Origin: Bacillus sp. ISL-51
Lineage (GTDB): Bacteria; Bacillota; Bacilli; Bacillales; Bacillaceae
Direction: 5' to 3'
Assembly: GCF_018613535.1 (NCBI RefSeq)
Contig: NZ_JAGGQB010000004.1
Coordinates: forward strand, 124,001 to 188,000
Length of the DNA stretch: 64,000 nucleotides
This document shows positions 35,862-44,895 of this stretch, piece after piece; position 1 is the stretch's first letter, and each line of letters starts with the position of its first letter. A program made the translations under genes and the position numbers. The notes under the pieces are model-generated. The model did no database searches. It was not told where the DNA came from and worked only from the letters and a program-made list of their open reading frames with translations.

Positions 35862-36608
35862 ATGAACGAAGTGCTTCAATTATTAACAGATCACCGATCC
35901 ATACGGAGTTACACTGATGAACCGGTAACCGAAGAAGAGCTCGACCTGATCATCCAAGCCGCACAGGCTGCCCCCACTTCCATTAACGGACAGCAGTTTA
36001 CCGTGATCGCGGTGCGGGATAAAGAAAGAAAAAAGAAAATCTCCGAATTGGCCGGCGGACAGCCATGGATTGACCAAGCGCCGGTTTTCCTTTTATTCTG
36101 CGCTGATTTTAACCGCGCCAAAATTGCACTTGAAGAATATAATGATACACCGCTTGAAATTACGAACGGATTAGAGTCCGTCCTTGTCAGCGCCGTAGAT
36201 GTCGGCATCGCGCTCGGAACGGCAACCGCTGCGGCGGAATCAATGGGCCTCGGCACTGTGCCGATCGGCGCCGTGCGCGGCAAGCCGGACGAACTGATTG
36301 AATTGCTGAAGCTTCCGAAATACGTTTTCCCTGTCTCAGGCCTCGTCGTCGGCCGCCCGGCAGACCGTTCTGCGAAAAAACCGCGCCTGCCGCAAGCCGC
36401 TGTACTGCATCATGAAACGTACCAAGAGGAAGACTTAAGAACACATATTGAAGCCTATGACAAGCAAATGTCCGAGTACATGAAGCAGCGCACCAACGGA
36501 CAGGAAACAAGAAACTGGTCACAAGGCATCACAGCCTACTACAAACAGCTCTATTATCCTCATATTCGCGAAATGCTTGAAAAGCAAGGATTTAAGACGG
36601 ATAAATAA
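35862..36608 (+). CDS. ycnD: FMN-dependent NADPH nitro/flavin reductase YcnD
   Basis: 248 residues of the nitroreductase family (NfrA/FRP type): HRSIRSYTDEPVTEEELD and AAPTSINGQQF bind FMN, and GLGTVPIGAVRGKP is the second FMN region. It reduces flavins, nitroaromatics and quinones with NADPH. ATG 35862 is chosen from comparison with B. subtilis; an ATG at 35853 is close to the ribosome-binding site AAAGGATG. It follows ycnE by 16 bp. Confidence 0.9.
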   Translation: MNEVLQLLTDHRSIRSYTDEPVTEEELDLIIQAAQAAPTSINGQQFTVIAVRDKERKKKISELAGGQPWIDQAPVFLLFCADFNRAKIALEEYNDTPLEITNGLESVLVSAVDVGIALGTATAAAESMGLGTVPIGAVRGKPDELIELLKLPKYVFPVSGLVVGRPADRSAKKPRLPQAAVLHHETYQEEDLRTHIEAYDKQMSEYMKQRTNGQETRNWSQGITAYYKQLYYPHIREMLEKQGFKTDK

Positions 36609-36615
36609 GATAACA

Positions 36616-36646
36616 GCCTGCCGGATCTGATCCGGCAGGTTTTTTC
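36616..36646 (+). terminator. Rho-independent terminator after ycnD
   Basis: Perfect stem CCTGCCGGATC/GATCCGGCAGG followed by TTTTTTCTTTT. Confidence 0.92.
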
Positions 36647-36665
36647 TTTTTCTCAGGCAAAAGCG

Positions 36666-36694
36666 TTGACACCGTTCGAATGCATTTGTTAATA
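36666..36694 (+). promoter_or_regulatory. SigA promoter of ycnC-ycnB
   Basis: Perfect TTGACA (36666-36671), 17-base spacer, TTAATA (36689-36694), about 75 bp before ycnC. Confidence 0.6.
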
Positions 36695-36706
36695 TTTTCA
36701 TCATGT

Positions 36707-36735
36707 ACTCATTGGTTTTCTGTGAACCAGTGGGT
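36707..36735. promoter_or_regulatory. Probable YcnC operator
   Basis: ACTCATTGGTT-N7-AACCAGTGGGT is an inverted repeat with two mismatched pairs out of eleven. It lies just downstream of the predicted transcription start, where a TetR repressor would block ycnC-ycnB. Confidence 0.6.
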
Positions 36736-36768
36736 TTTCTATTGTTTACGAAGGAAGGAAATAGCCAC

Positions 36769-37644
36769 ATGAACGATAAGAAAACGGATATTCTGCTGGC
36801 GGCAAGGAAGCTTTTCTCCGAGAAGAGTTTTACGTCGGTTTCGATGCAGGCGATTGCGGAGGAGTGCAAAGTTTCCAAAGCGTCCTTATATAAGCTGTTC
36901 GAATCAAAGGAAGATTTGCTGCTGGAGCTGCTGGATTTCAATCAAAAGCAGATGGTCGCAACGGCTTCCATGCTGAATGAAGAAACAAGCCTGACCCCCG
37001 AAGAACGGTTTGCCAAAAAACTGATGGCTGAGCTTGAAGGCTTCAGGCGCAACCAGCAGTTTTTCAATATGCTGATGTACGGAAGCCCCTCCTCTATTAA
37101 TGAGCGGGTGAAACGGCATATTCACAGGGCGCGTTCCACCTTTATCTGCTGGCACCGCGATTCATTAGTTCAGACGTACGGCGAAGGCATCACGCCCTAT
37201 GTGTGGGAGCTGGTCATTGTCCTGCAGGGCATGCTGAGAGAGTGCATCACGTTAATTAAGCTGGAAGAAGAGCCTCTTGATCTGACGCCGCTGACGGAAT
37301 TTATCATCCGCCATCTGAATCTCATCGTCAAAAACAGACAAACCGGTAACACCTTGCCTCAGGACATTATCGACCTTTATGTCACCTCTGCTTCCTCCTT
37401 TCAGCCGAAAAACAAAACGGCCTTGTTAGCAGAAAGTCTGGAGGAGCTGAAAGAAACCGTTTCAGTGCTTCCAGGGGAAAAATATGATGTCTGCGGCCTG
37501 ACATCCGCGGTGTGCATGCTGGAGGAAGAAACAGCCAAAGAAGAGCCGCGGGACTTTCTCTTAAAAGCGCTCATCGGTTATTTAGAGCAAACCGGACCTT
37601 TGCAGCCGCCGCTCGCAACCGTTAAAACACTGCTTATTCTATAA
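36769..37644 (+). CDS. ycnC: TetR-family transcriptional regulator YcnC
   Basis: About 291 residues. TetR HTH at the N-terminus (about 5-52, [26 protein letters not shown] with usual family residues) and a long ligand domain, longer than the common 190-220 residues of TetR proteins; B. subtilis YcnC is similar in size. ATG 36769 follows AAGGAAGG. It lies 17 bp before ycnB, whose efflux pump it probably represses through the operator at 36707-36735. Confidence 0.88.
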   Translation: MNDKKTDILLAARKLFSEKSFTSVSMQAIAEECKVSKASLYKLFESKEDLLLELLDFNQKQMVATASMLNEETSLTPEERFAKKLMAELEGFRRNQQFFNMLMYGSPSSINERVKRHIHRARSTFICWHRDSLVQTYGEGITPYVWELVIVLQGMLRECITLIKLEEEPLDLTPLTEFIIRHLNLIVKNRQTGNTLPQDIIDLYVTSASSFQPKNKTALLAESLEELKETVSVLPGEKYDVCGLTSAVCMLEEETAKEEPRDFLLKALIGYLEQTGPLQPPLATVKTLLIL

Positions 37645-37661
37645 AGAAAGAAGGAATCTGT

Positions 37662-39083
37662 TTGAATACGAGTATCGAACCTAAACCATATAACCGCTCC
37701 GTCATTGTCGGAATTCTTTTGGCGGGCGCGTTTGTCGCCATTTTAAATCAGACGCTGTTAATCACGGCGCTGCCGCACATTATGACTGACTTCAATATTG
37801 ACGCCAACAAAGCCCAATGGCTGACGACATCATTTATGCTGACAAACGGAATTTTAATACCGATTACCGCATTTTTAATTGAGAAATTCACGAGCCGCAC
37901 CCTGCTGATTACCGCTATGAGTATTTTTACGGCGGGAACCATTGTCGGCGCCTTTGCCCCAAACTTTCCGGTGTTATTAACGGCGCGGATCATCCAAGCA
38001 GCCGGCGCCGGGATTATGTTGCCGCTTATGCAAACGGTATTTCTCACGATTTTTCCGATTGAAAAACGCGGCCGCGCCATGGGGATGGTCGGCTTGGTCA
38101 TTTCATTTGCGCCGGCTATCGGCCCGACGCTTTCCGGGTGGGCTGTCGAAGCATTCTCTTGGAGATCTTTGTTTTATATCATCTTCCCGGTGGCGGTCAT
38201 TGATTTAATCTTAGCGATTGTCCTGATGAAAAACGTGACGACATTAAGAGAAACACAGATTGATATTTTATCAGTCATCCTGTCTACCTTAGGGTTCGGC
38301 GGGCTGCTGTACGGTTTCTCAAGCGTCGGATCATACGGATGGGGCAGCTCCACAGTGCTGATCTCGCTTCTGGTCGGGGCTGCTGCGCTCATCTTATTTA
38401 TCACAAGACAGATGAAACTCAAAAAACCGATGCTGGAATTCCGCGTGTTTTCCTTTGGGATTTTCAGCCTGACCACCTTGCTTGGTACGCTCGTTTTCGC
38501 TCTGCTGATCGGAACGGAAACCATTCTCCCGCTTTACACACAAAAGGTCAGAGGAGTATCGGCGTTTGATACGGGATTAATGCTGCTGCCGGGCGCGATT
38601 GTAATGGGTATGATGTCGCCGTTTATCGGCCGGATTTTTGACAGAATCGGCGGAAAAGGGCTGGCGATAGGCGGTTTCTTCATCATCCTGCTCACCTCTC
38701 TGCCGTTTATGAATCTGACTGATACGACGTCTCTCATTTGGATCGTCGTCGTTTATACCGCCCGCTTGCTGGGAACGGCGATGATTATGATGCCTGTGAC
38801 GACAGCAGGGATTAACGCGCTGCCGCGCCACTTAATCCCGCACGGAACGGCCATGAACAATACCGTCCGACAAGTCGGCGGCTCTATCGGAACGGCGCTG
38901 CTCGTTTCCGTGATGAGCAATCAGGCGGCGCACGCAGATGCACACAGCCCGGCAAACGCCGCCCTGCACGGCATGAATGCCGCGTTTATCGTGGCCGCAT
39001 GCATCGCGCTCGCAGGCTTCCTGCTATCCTTCACCTTGAAGAAAAAACCGCGTCCCGCCGAGCAGCAGCCGGTCACACGATAA
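37662..39083 (+). CDS. ycnB: MFS multidrug efflux protein YcnB (DHA2/EmrB type)
   Basis: 473 residues with 14 predicted helices, as in the EmrB/QacA (DHA2) family. Motif A-like segments and the helix-5 motif VGLVISFAPAIGPTLSGW (G-x-x-x-G-P type, antiporter motif C) are present. It would export toxic compounds by proton antiport. The start is TTG 37662 behind GAAGGAA. Co-transcribed with ycnC. Confidence 0.9.
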   Translation: MNTSIEPKPYNRSVIVGILLAGAFVAILNQTLLITALPHIMTDFNIDANKAQWLTTSFMLTNGILIPITAFLIEKFTSRTLLITAMSIFTAGTIVGAFAPNFPVLLTARIIQAAGAGIMLPLMQTVFLTIFPIEKRGRAMGMVGLVISFAPAIGPTLSGWAVEAFSWRSLFYIIFPVAVIDLILAIVLMKNVTTLRETQIDILSVILSTLGFGGLLYGFSSVGSYGWGSSTVLISLLVGAAALILFITRQMKLKKPMLEFRVFSFGIFSLTTLLGTLVFALLIGTETILPLYTQKVRGVSAFDTGLMLLPGAIVMGMMSPFIGRIFDRIGGKGLAIGGFFIILLTSLPFMNLTDTTSLIWIVVVYTARLLGTAMIMMPVTTAGINALPRHLIPHGTAMNNTVRQVGGSIGTALLVSVMSNQAAHADAHSPANAALHGMNAAFIVAACIALAGFLLSFTLKKKPRPAEQQPVTR

Positions 39084-39100
39084 TAATTCATTTAAAACCA

Positions 39101-39142
39101 AAAGAACCCGATCACAGCTCTCGTGTGATCGGGTTCTTTTTT
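39101..39142. terminator. Bidirectional terminator between ycnB and yclQ
   Basis: Perfect 14-bp stem AAGAACCCGATCAC/GTGATCGGGTTCTT with an A/T tract on each side, between convergent genes. Confidence 0.92.
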
Positions 39143-40095
39143 TACTTCTCGATTCCGTCTTTTACTTCTTTCACCATTTGCGCCATGGATTCCAGTCCGC
39201 CGCCGGATAAATACCAGACAGCTGAGTCAAGGTACACGACATGGTTATTTTTCACCGCGTTAACGGATTTTACATAATCGTTTTCAACCACTTGTTTTGT
39301 CGAAGAGGTTGTGCCGATCGCGGTTCCGCGGTCAACGACAAACATGTAGTCTGGATTTGTTTTGGCGATGTATTCATAAGAAATGCTTTGTCCGTGTAAT
39401 GAGGCCTCAATATTCTTGTCAGCCGGTTTGACGCCGAATACGTCATGAATGAAGCCGTATCTTGATTTAGATCCGAACGCACTGATTTTACCGTCGTTCG
39501 CCATCACAACCAAACCGTTTTTATTCATTTTGCTTGTTTTTTTCTTCAGATCAGAAATGGATTGATCGATCTTCGCAACTTTATCTTTCACTTCGTTTTC
39601 TTTATTAAAGATTTTGCCGATGACTTCAGTATTGTGTTTGAATCTGTCAACGTAGTTTGTATAGTCATCATCAAGGTAAAGCGTCGGTGCGATTTTTGAA
39701 AACTCTTTGTAAGAATCAGATTGTCTGTGAGCAATAATGATTAAATCGGGATCAAGTTCTGCGACTTTCTCAAAATCCGGTTCCTTTAAGCTTCCGGTAT
39801 TGGCGTATTTATCATCTTTGTATTTAGATAAGTATTTTGGCAGGCTTTGCTTCGGCAGCCCCGCTACATGGTCCTGTAAACCGAGTTCGTCCATTGTGTC
39901 AAGCATTCCGAGGTTGAACACAACAACCTTTTTCGGATTCTTCGGCACGTTGACTCCTTCTTTGTTCAGGTCATCCTTAATCGTGATTGTATCTTTTTTT
40001 GATTTGCCGGATGTTTTATCCGCGCTTCCGTTTCCGCACGCAGAAACAACGAAAACCGTTATGAGCGCTATGAATAGCAATGCGAATTTTTTCAT
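39142..40095 (-). CDS. yclQ: Siderophore-binding lipoprotein YclQ
   Basis: 317 residues. Lipoprotein signal MKKFALLFIALITVFVVSAC with the lipobox VSAC, then a two-lobed FecB/FhuD-type binding domain with a long connecting helix. In B. subtilis YclQ binds petrobactin and catecholate precursors. ATG 40095 behind GGGGTG gives the B. subtilis length; GTG 40104 is an alternative. Last gene of yclN-yclO-yclP-yclQ. Confidence 0.93.
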   Translation of the reverse strand: MKKFALLFIALITVFVVSACGNGSADKTSGKSKKDTITIKDDLNKEGVNVPKNPKKVVVFNLGMLDTMDELGLQDHVAGLPKQSLPKYLSKYKDDKYANTGSLKEPDFEKVAELDPDLIIIAHRQSDSYKEFSKIAPTLYLDDDYTNYVDRFKHNTEVIGKIFNKENEVKDKVAKIDQSISDLKKKTSKMNKNGLVVMANDGKISAFGSKSRYGFIHDVFGVKPADKNIEASLHGQSISYEYIAKTNPDYMFVVDRGTAIGTTSSTKQVVENDYVKSVNAVKNNHVVYLDSAVWYLSGGGLESMAQMVKEVKDGIEK

Positions 40096-40115
40096 TATCT
40101 TCACCCCATCTGTTA

Positions 40116-40874
40116 TTAAGAAAAGTAAACACCGATCCGCTGACTGTCAATCTCTTGAATCGGAATGGTCATATCATAAATCTCTTCCAGCACGGAGGTC
40201 TCAATGATCTCCTCAGCAGGCCCTTCTTTTACGACACGGCCGTTTTTTAAGGCAACGATATGGTCTGAATATACCGATGCGAAGTTGATATCGTGAATCA
40301 CTACGACGACCGTTTTTCCAAAGTCTTTCACAAGCCGCTTCAAAAGCTTCATCATTTCAACCGAGTGCTTCATATCCAAATTGTTCAGCGGCTCATCGAG
40401 AAAAATGTAATCCGTATCCTGGGCGATGATCATCGCGATAAACGCCCTTTGGCATTGTCCGCCGCTCAGCTGATCGAGGTATTTATCCTGAATATCGGCA
40501 AGCTTCATATAACCGATGGCTTGGTTAATATGCGTCCAATCTTCAGCCGTCAGCTTCCCCTGCGAATAGGGAAAACGGCCGAAGCTGACTAAGTCTTTAA
40601 TGGTCAGCCGGATATTAATTTGGTTCGCCTGCTTCAGGATGCTGATTTTTTTAGCCAGTTCATTGCTTTTGCACGCCCCGATCTCCTGTCCGTCGACGGT
40701 GATTTCTCCCGAATCCGTCTTAATCAGCCGGCTCATGATAGACAGCAGCGTGCTTTTGCCGGCGCCGTTAGGACCGATAAACGAGGTGAGCCTGCCCTTT
40801 TGTATCACCAAAGACGTTTCCTCAAGGACAATCTTCCCTCCGTATTGTTTGCTTACATTTTTGACCTCTACCAT
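40116..40874 (-). CDS. yclP: Iron-siderophore ABC transporter ATPase YclP
   Basis: 252 residues: Walker A GPNGAGKSTLL (about 34), Q-loop region, signature LSGGQCQRAFI, Walker B DYIFLDEPLNNLD and switch His in VVIHDINFA. FepC-type ATPase that powers siderophore import. Its start overlaps the yclO stop by 7 bp. Confidence 0.94.
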   Translation of the reverse strand: MVEVKNVSKQYGGKIVLEETSLVIQKGRLTSFIGPNGAGKSTLLSIMSRLIKTDSGEITVDGQEIGACKSNELAKKISILKQANQINIRLTIKDLVSFGRFPYSQGKLTAEDWTHINQAIGYMKLADIQDKYLDQLSGGQCQRAFIAMIIAQDTDYIFLDEPLNNLDMKHSVEMMKLLKRLVKDFGKTVVVVIHDINFASVYSDHIVALKNGRVVKEGPAEEIIETSVLEEIYDMTIPIQEIDSQRIGVYFS

Positions 40875-41815
40875 GATTTATTCTCCTTTAACAGCAAGTA
40901 GATAAAATAAATCCCGCCGGCAAAATTAATAATGACGCTCAGCGTCGTGGAAAAGGTGAACACTTTCTCCACCACGAATTGGCCTCCGATAAGCGCGATC
41001 ATACTGATCAGGACAGAGCCCGCGATTAAATACGTGTGCCTGTATGTTTTCAAAAACTCTCTCGCCAAATTGACGACGAGCAGCCCTAAAAACATGATCG
41101 GCCCGACAAGAGCCGTTGATACAGAAACAAGAATGGCGACTACGATGAGCATTTGTTTCACCAGCTTATCGTACTCGATTCCCAGATTGACGGCGTGCTC
41201 CCTTCCCAGCGACAGCACGTCAAAAAACCGCGTAAACCGCCAGACATAGATGCCGGTAAGAAGGAATATCAAGCCGGCAAAGCCTAAAAGATCCGTATTG
41301 ATATTGTTAAAGCTGGCAAACAATTTGTCTTGAACCACCTGAAACTCATTCGGATCAATCAGCATCTGCATAAACGATGACAAGCTGTTGAACAAAGTCC
41401 CGAACACGACACCGACAAGAAGAAGGAAAAACACATTCCGCCCTTCCCCTTTAAACATGAGCTGATACAAAAGGAGAGATAACAGAACCATCAGCCCGAC
41501 GGAGATGGCGAAATTCAGGTTCTTATTCATCATGACGATATTCATTGATCCAAACAGAAAAACAATGACGGTCTGAATGAGCATATACAAGGAATCAAGG
41601 CCTAAAATACCCGGTGTCAGGATGCGGTTATTCGTAATTGTCTGGAAGATCACCGTGGAAAACGCGATCGCTCCGCCCGTCAGCATCATGGCGAGCACTT
41701 TGAAGCAGCGTCTCGGCAGTGAATACTCCCAATTGCCCAGACCGTAAAACAAAAATAATCCGATACATAACATGGCGAGTGCCGCCAGCAGCGTAATTTT
41801 TTTATTATGACTCAT
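40868..41815 (-). CDS. yclO: Iron-siderophore ABC transporter permease YclO
   Basis: 315 residues, FecCD/BtuC-type permease with about nine helices; the EAA-like segment GPIMFLGLLVVNLARE contacts the ATPase. Pairs with YclN. Its start overlaps the yclN stop by 11 bp, which fits coupled translation of two permease subunits. Confidence 0.93.
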   Translation of the reverse strand: MSHNKKITLLAALAMLCIGLFLFYGLGNWEYSLPRRCFKVLAMMLTGGAIAFSTVIFQTITNNRILTPGILGLDSLYMLIQTVIVFLFGSMNIVMMNKNLNFAISVGLMVLLSLLLYQLMFKGEGRNVFFLLLVGVVFGTLFNSLSSFMQMLIDPNEFQVVQDKLFASFNNINTDLLGFAGLIFLLTGIYVWRFTRFFDVLSLGREHAVNLGIEYDKLVKQMLIVVAILVSVSTALVGPIMFLGLLVVNLAREFLKTYRHTYLIAGSVLISMIALIGGQFVVEKVFTFSTTLSVIINFAGGIYFIYLLLKENKSW

Positions 41816-42758
41816 ATGCTTTTCTCCTTAACAGCATATACAGGAAGATGCCGCTGCCGATAACTCCGACCATCAGGCCGATTGAAATTTCGTACGGGAA
41901 AATAATCAATCTCCCCAATATATCGCAAAACAGCACAAAAACGGCGCCTAACAGAGCCGTATGAGGGAGGCTGCTCCTCAAATTATCTCCCTTGTAGATC
42001 GAAACCATATTGGGAATGATCAATCCGAGAAACGGCAGCATCCCGACGGTCAGAATCACGAGTGAGGCAATGAGCGACACGATGATCAGACCGATATTCA
42101 CAACCCGTTTATACTTCAGGCCGAGGTTGACGGAAAAGCTCTCTCCCATCCCCGCCACGGTAAATTTATCCGCATAAACATAAGCAATGATCACAAGCGG
42201 AATGCTCAGGTATAAAAGCTCATACCTGCCTTTTACAACCAGCGAGAAATCCCCCTGCAGCCATGATGAGAGATTTTGAATCAAATCGTATTTATATGCG
42301 ATAAATGTGGCGATTGAGCTGACAATATTCCCTAGCATTAAACCGACGAGAGGAATAAAAATCGTATTATTAAACTTGATTCTCTCGAGGATTTTCATAA
42401 AGAGGAAATTTCCTGCCAAAGCGAATATAAAAGCGATAAACATTTTCGTAAGCGGACTCGCTGAAGTAAACAGCATTAATGAGATTAAAATGCCGAGTCT
42501 AGCCCAATCCATTGTTCCCGCGGTTGTCGGCGAAACAAACTTATTTCGGCTGATCTGCTGCATAATTAATCCGCAGATGCTCAAGCTCATGCCGGCGATA
42601 ATAATGCTCACCAGACGCGGCAGACGGCTGTCAAATAATGTACCGGCCTGTTCTTTATTTAAATGAAATACATCCAGCGGCGACAGATCTTCTACTCCGA
42701 TAAAGGTAGAAGCAACCGCCAATACCGCCAGTAACAAAAGTAAGTAACGTAGCTTCAT
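41805..42758 (-). CDS. yclN: Iron-siderophore ABC transporter permease YclN
   Basis: 317 residues, FecCD-type permease. ATG 42758 (MKLRYLLLLLAVLAVA) follows AGGGAGGC; the in-frame extension to 42851 runs through the Fur box and is not coding. First gene of the operon, with a near-perfect Fur box 72-86 bp upstream, so expression should rise under iron limitation. Confidence 0.93.
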   Translation of the reverse strand: MKLRYLLLLLAVLAVASTFIGVEDLSPLDVFHLNKEQAGTLFDSRLPRLVSIIIAGMSLSICGLIMQQISRNKFVSPTTAGTMDWARLGILISLMLFTSASPLTKMFIAFIFALAGNFLFMKILERIKFNNTIFIPLVGLMLGNIVSSIATFIAYKYDLIQNLSSWLQGDFSLVVKGRYELLYLSIPLVIIAYVYADKFTVAGMGESFSVNLGLKYKRVVNIGLIIVSLIASLVILTVGMLPFLGLIIPNMVSIYKGDNLRSSLPHTALLGAVFVLFCDILGRLIIFPYEISIGLMVGVIGSGIFLYMLLRRKAYES

Positions 42759-42829
42759 GCTGCCTCCCTGCACCCTTCTCAAACGGTAAGACCCCTTGTA
42801 CGGCAACTCCGATACAGCCCGACTCGTAA

Positions 42830-42844
42830 TGATTATCATTATCA
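42830..42844. promoter_or_regulatory. Fur box of yclNOPQ
   Basis: TGATTATCATTATCA matches the 7-1-7 Fur consensus TGATAATNATTATCA at all but one position. A possible promoter, TTGACT (42884-42879) with TAAGAT (42862-42857), 16-base spacer, lies just upstream on the reverse strand. The rest of the 415-bp gap to yclM (about 42890-43095) shows nothing I can identify. Confidence 0.85.
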
Positions 42845-43097
42845 ACTGCAATTACAATCTTATCATCTTTCCGGGCATAGTCAATATGGTTTTGCGTGCA
42901 CAAACGGTCTTCCCGGGTTCGTACATTAACTGTTTTACAATAAGTCTATCAATAATTTGCAGGATTTTCTATAACCATTGTTTGGACAGTTATCATATTT
43001 TCCAAATACATGCCCACTTGTCAGGAAGTAAATCTGACAAACAACGCTGATATTCCTTTCTGTAAATACAAATGTTCACCCAGTATAGAAAAACCCC

Positions 43098-43126
43098 TTG
43101 ATTTACACGAATGAAAGAGAGATAAT
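43098..43126 (+). promoter_or_regulatory. SigA promoter of yclM
   Basis: TTGATT (43098-43103), 17-base spacer, GATAAT (43121-43126). The short AT-rich leader shows no riboswitch-like structure. Confidence 0.6.
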
Positions 43127-43173
43127 AAAAATTAAATTTGTGAGAAAATTTAAACATTAGGGGATGTAAAATG

Positions 43174-44538
43174 ATGAAAGTTGTAAAATTCGGAGGCAGC
43201 TCCCTCGCGTCAGGGGCACAGCTTGAAAAGGTGTTTCACATCGTGACGGCTGATCCGTCACGAAAAGCAGTAGTCGTCTCGGCGCCGGGAAAGCGCTTCT
43301 CGAACGATACAAAGGTGACGGATCTGTTGATCGCCTGTGCAGAGCATTACTTGCAGAAAGGAAAAGCGCCCGAACTTGCTGAAGCGGTCATCGAACGGTA
43401 CGCAAGCATCGCGCGTGAGCTGAACTTGGATTCCTCTATTATTGAAAGAATCCGCGATGACTTGTTCACGCTCTTAAACGGCGATAAAAGCAATCCCGAA
43501 CAGTATATGGACGCGGTTAAAGCGAGCGGCGAGGATAACAATGCGAAGCTGGTCGCGGCATACTTCAGGCATCAGGGGGTTAAAGCGGAATATGTCAGCC
43601 CTAAGGAAGCCGGGCTGTTTGTGACGAATGAGCCGGGCAACGCGCAGGTGCTTCCTGAAGCCTATGATCATTTGTACCGCCTGCGAAATCGTGAAGGCCT
43701 GATCATTTTCCCGGGATTTTTCGGATACAGCAAAGAAGGCTGCGTCCTGACCTTTTCCCGGAGCGGCTCTGATATCACCGGCTCTATTCTCGCAAACGGA
43801 TTAAAAGCCGACCTGTACGAGAATTTCACGGACGTGGACGCCGTCTATTCCGTCAACCCGTCGATCGTTCAAAATCCGAAAGAAATCAATGAACTGACAT
43901 ATCGGGAATTGCGCGAGCTTTCGTATGCCGGCTTCTCCGTCTTTCATGATGAGGCGCTCATTCCCGCATTTCGGGCAGGCATTCCCGTTCAGATTAAAAA
44001 TACGAACAACCCGGACGCGAAGGGAACCCGTGTCGTCAGCAGACGCGATCATACAAACGGACCTGTCATCGGCATCGCAAGCGACACGGGCTTTTGCAGC
44101 ATGTACATAAGCAAATATTTAATGAACAGAGAAATCGGTTTCGGACGCAAAGCCCTTCAGATTTTAGAGGATGAGGGTTTAACGTATGAACACGTGCCGT
44201 CTGGGATTGATGACATCACGATTATTCTCAGGCACAATCAAATGGACCCTGCATTGGAACAAAGGCTTGTCGCAAGGCTGAAACAAGAGCTTCAGGCCGA
44301 TGAAGTCACCGTCCGGCACCATTTGGCGCTGATTATGGTCGTCGGTGAAGCGATGCGCCATAATGTCGGCACAACGGCAAGGGCATCAAAAGCGTTATCA
44401 GAAGCGAACATCAACATTGAGATGATTAATCAAGGCTCTTCTGAGGTGAGCATGATGTTCGGCGTCAAGGAAGAGCAGGAAAAACGGGCGGTTCAGGCGC
44501 TGTATGAAGAATTTTTCGCAGGAGTCTTAATCTCATAG
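43174..44538 (+). CDS. yclM: Aspartokinase III YclM
   Basis: 454 residues. An amino-acid kinase domain (about 1-290, starting MKVVKFGGSSLASG; FPGFFGYSKEGCVLTFSRSGSD holds the aspartate and ATP sites) is followed by two ACT domains (about 305-454, with VVGEAMRHNVGTTARASKAL). It makes aspartyl phosphate, the first step to lysine, threonine and methionine; the B. subtilis enzyme is inhibited by lysine plus threonine. ATG 43174 is 7 bp after AGGGGATG; an adjacent ATG at 43171 is possible. Confidence 0.94.
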   Translation: MKVVKFGGSSLASGAQLEKVFHIVTADPSRKAVVVSAPGKRFSNDTKVTDLLIACAEHYLQKGKAPELAEAVIERYASIARELNLDSSIIERIRDDLFTLLNGDKSNPEQYMDAVKASGEDNNAKLVAAYFRHQGVKAEYVSPKEAGLFVTNEPGNAQVLPEAYDHLYRLRNREGLIIFPGFFGYSKEGCVLTFSRSGSDITGSILANGLKADLYENFTDVDAVYSVNPSIVQNPKEINELTYRELRELSYAGFSVFHDEALIPAFRAGIPVQIKNTNNPDAKGTRVVSRRDHTNGPVIGIASDTGFCSMYISKYLMNREIGFGRKALQILEDEGLTYEHVPSGIDDITIILRHNQMDPALEQRLVARLKQELQADEVTVRHHLALIMVVGEAMRHNVGTTARASKALSEANINIEMINQGSSEVSMMFGVKEEQEKRAVQALYEEFFAGVLIS

Positions 44539-44577
44539 GAAACCGCCTCTTTTTTTCTCTGTCCACTATTATCCCTT

Positions 44578-44604
44578 ACAGAATAGCTTCACTCACATAT
44601 AGTA
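44578..44604 (+). promoter_or_regulatory. SigK-type promoter of the YjcZ-like gene
   Basis: AC (44578-44579) and CATATAGTA (44596-44604), a perfect CATANNNTA, are separated by 16 bases, as in mother-cell SigK promoters. The start codon follows about 28 bp later. Confidence 0.55.
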
Positions 44605-44632
44605 TGGTATAGACAATATGGAGGTGAAGCTA

Positions 44633-44722
44633 ATGTCAGGATATCACAATTCTTTCGCGTTGATTGTTGTGTTGTTTATCCTATTAGTAATTGTGGGAAC
44701 TGCCTTTGTAGGCGGTTTCTAA
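44633..44722 (+). CDS. YjcZ-family small sporulation membrane peptide (29 aa)
   Basis: A 29-codon ORF beginning MSGYHNSFALIVVLFILLVI and ending with a Gly/Phe-rich tail. One hydrophobic helix with a short Tyr/His-containing head is the pattern of the YjcZ family of very small sporulation proteins. GGAGGTGAAG lies about 5 bp before the ATG, a strong ribosome-binding site, and a terminator follows. B. subtilis carries yczM and yczN near this place; only one such gene is seen here, so the exact symbol is left open. Confidence 0.82.
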   Translation: MSGYHNSFALIVVLFILLVIVGTAFVGGF

Positions 44723-44741
44723 AATCACTCCGTCTATTGGA

Positions 44742-44780
44742 GGCGCTGCGGGAAATTATCCTGCGGCGTCTTCTTTTTTG
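44742..44780 (+). terminator. Rho-independent terminator of the YjcZ-like gene
   Basis: Stem GGCGCTGCGGG/CCTGCGGCGTC (11 pairs with three G-T pairs) followed by TTCTTTTTTG. Confidence 0.8.
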
Positions 44781-44895
44781 TTTTCTTATGCGGCTTTGGT
44801 TCCTCTCTGCCTCTGCAAACAATTTCCATTCCGAAGAGCTATACATGCTGTTTTTATGGTAATATTCAGTGAATAATTGGAATGGAGGAAGTTTT

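Noticed and set aside
42890-43095. AT-rich stretch between the Fur box and the yclM promoter
   Set aside because: Checked for a lysine riboswitch because yclM is an aspartokinase; no long conserved stem pattern or terminator was seen.
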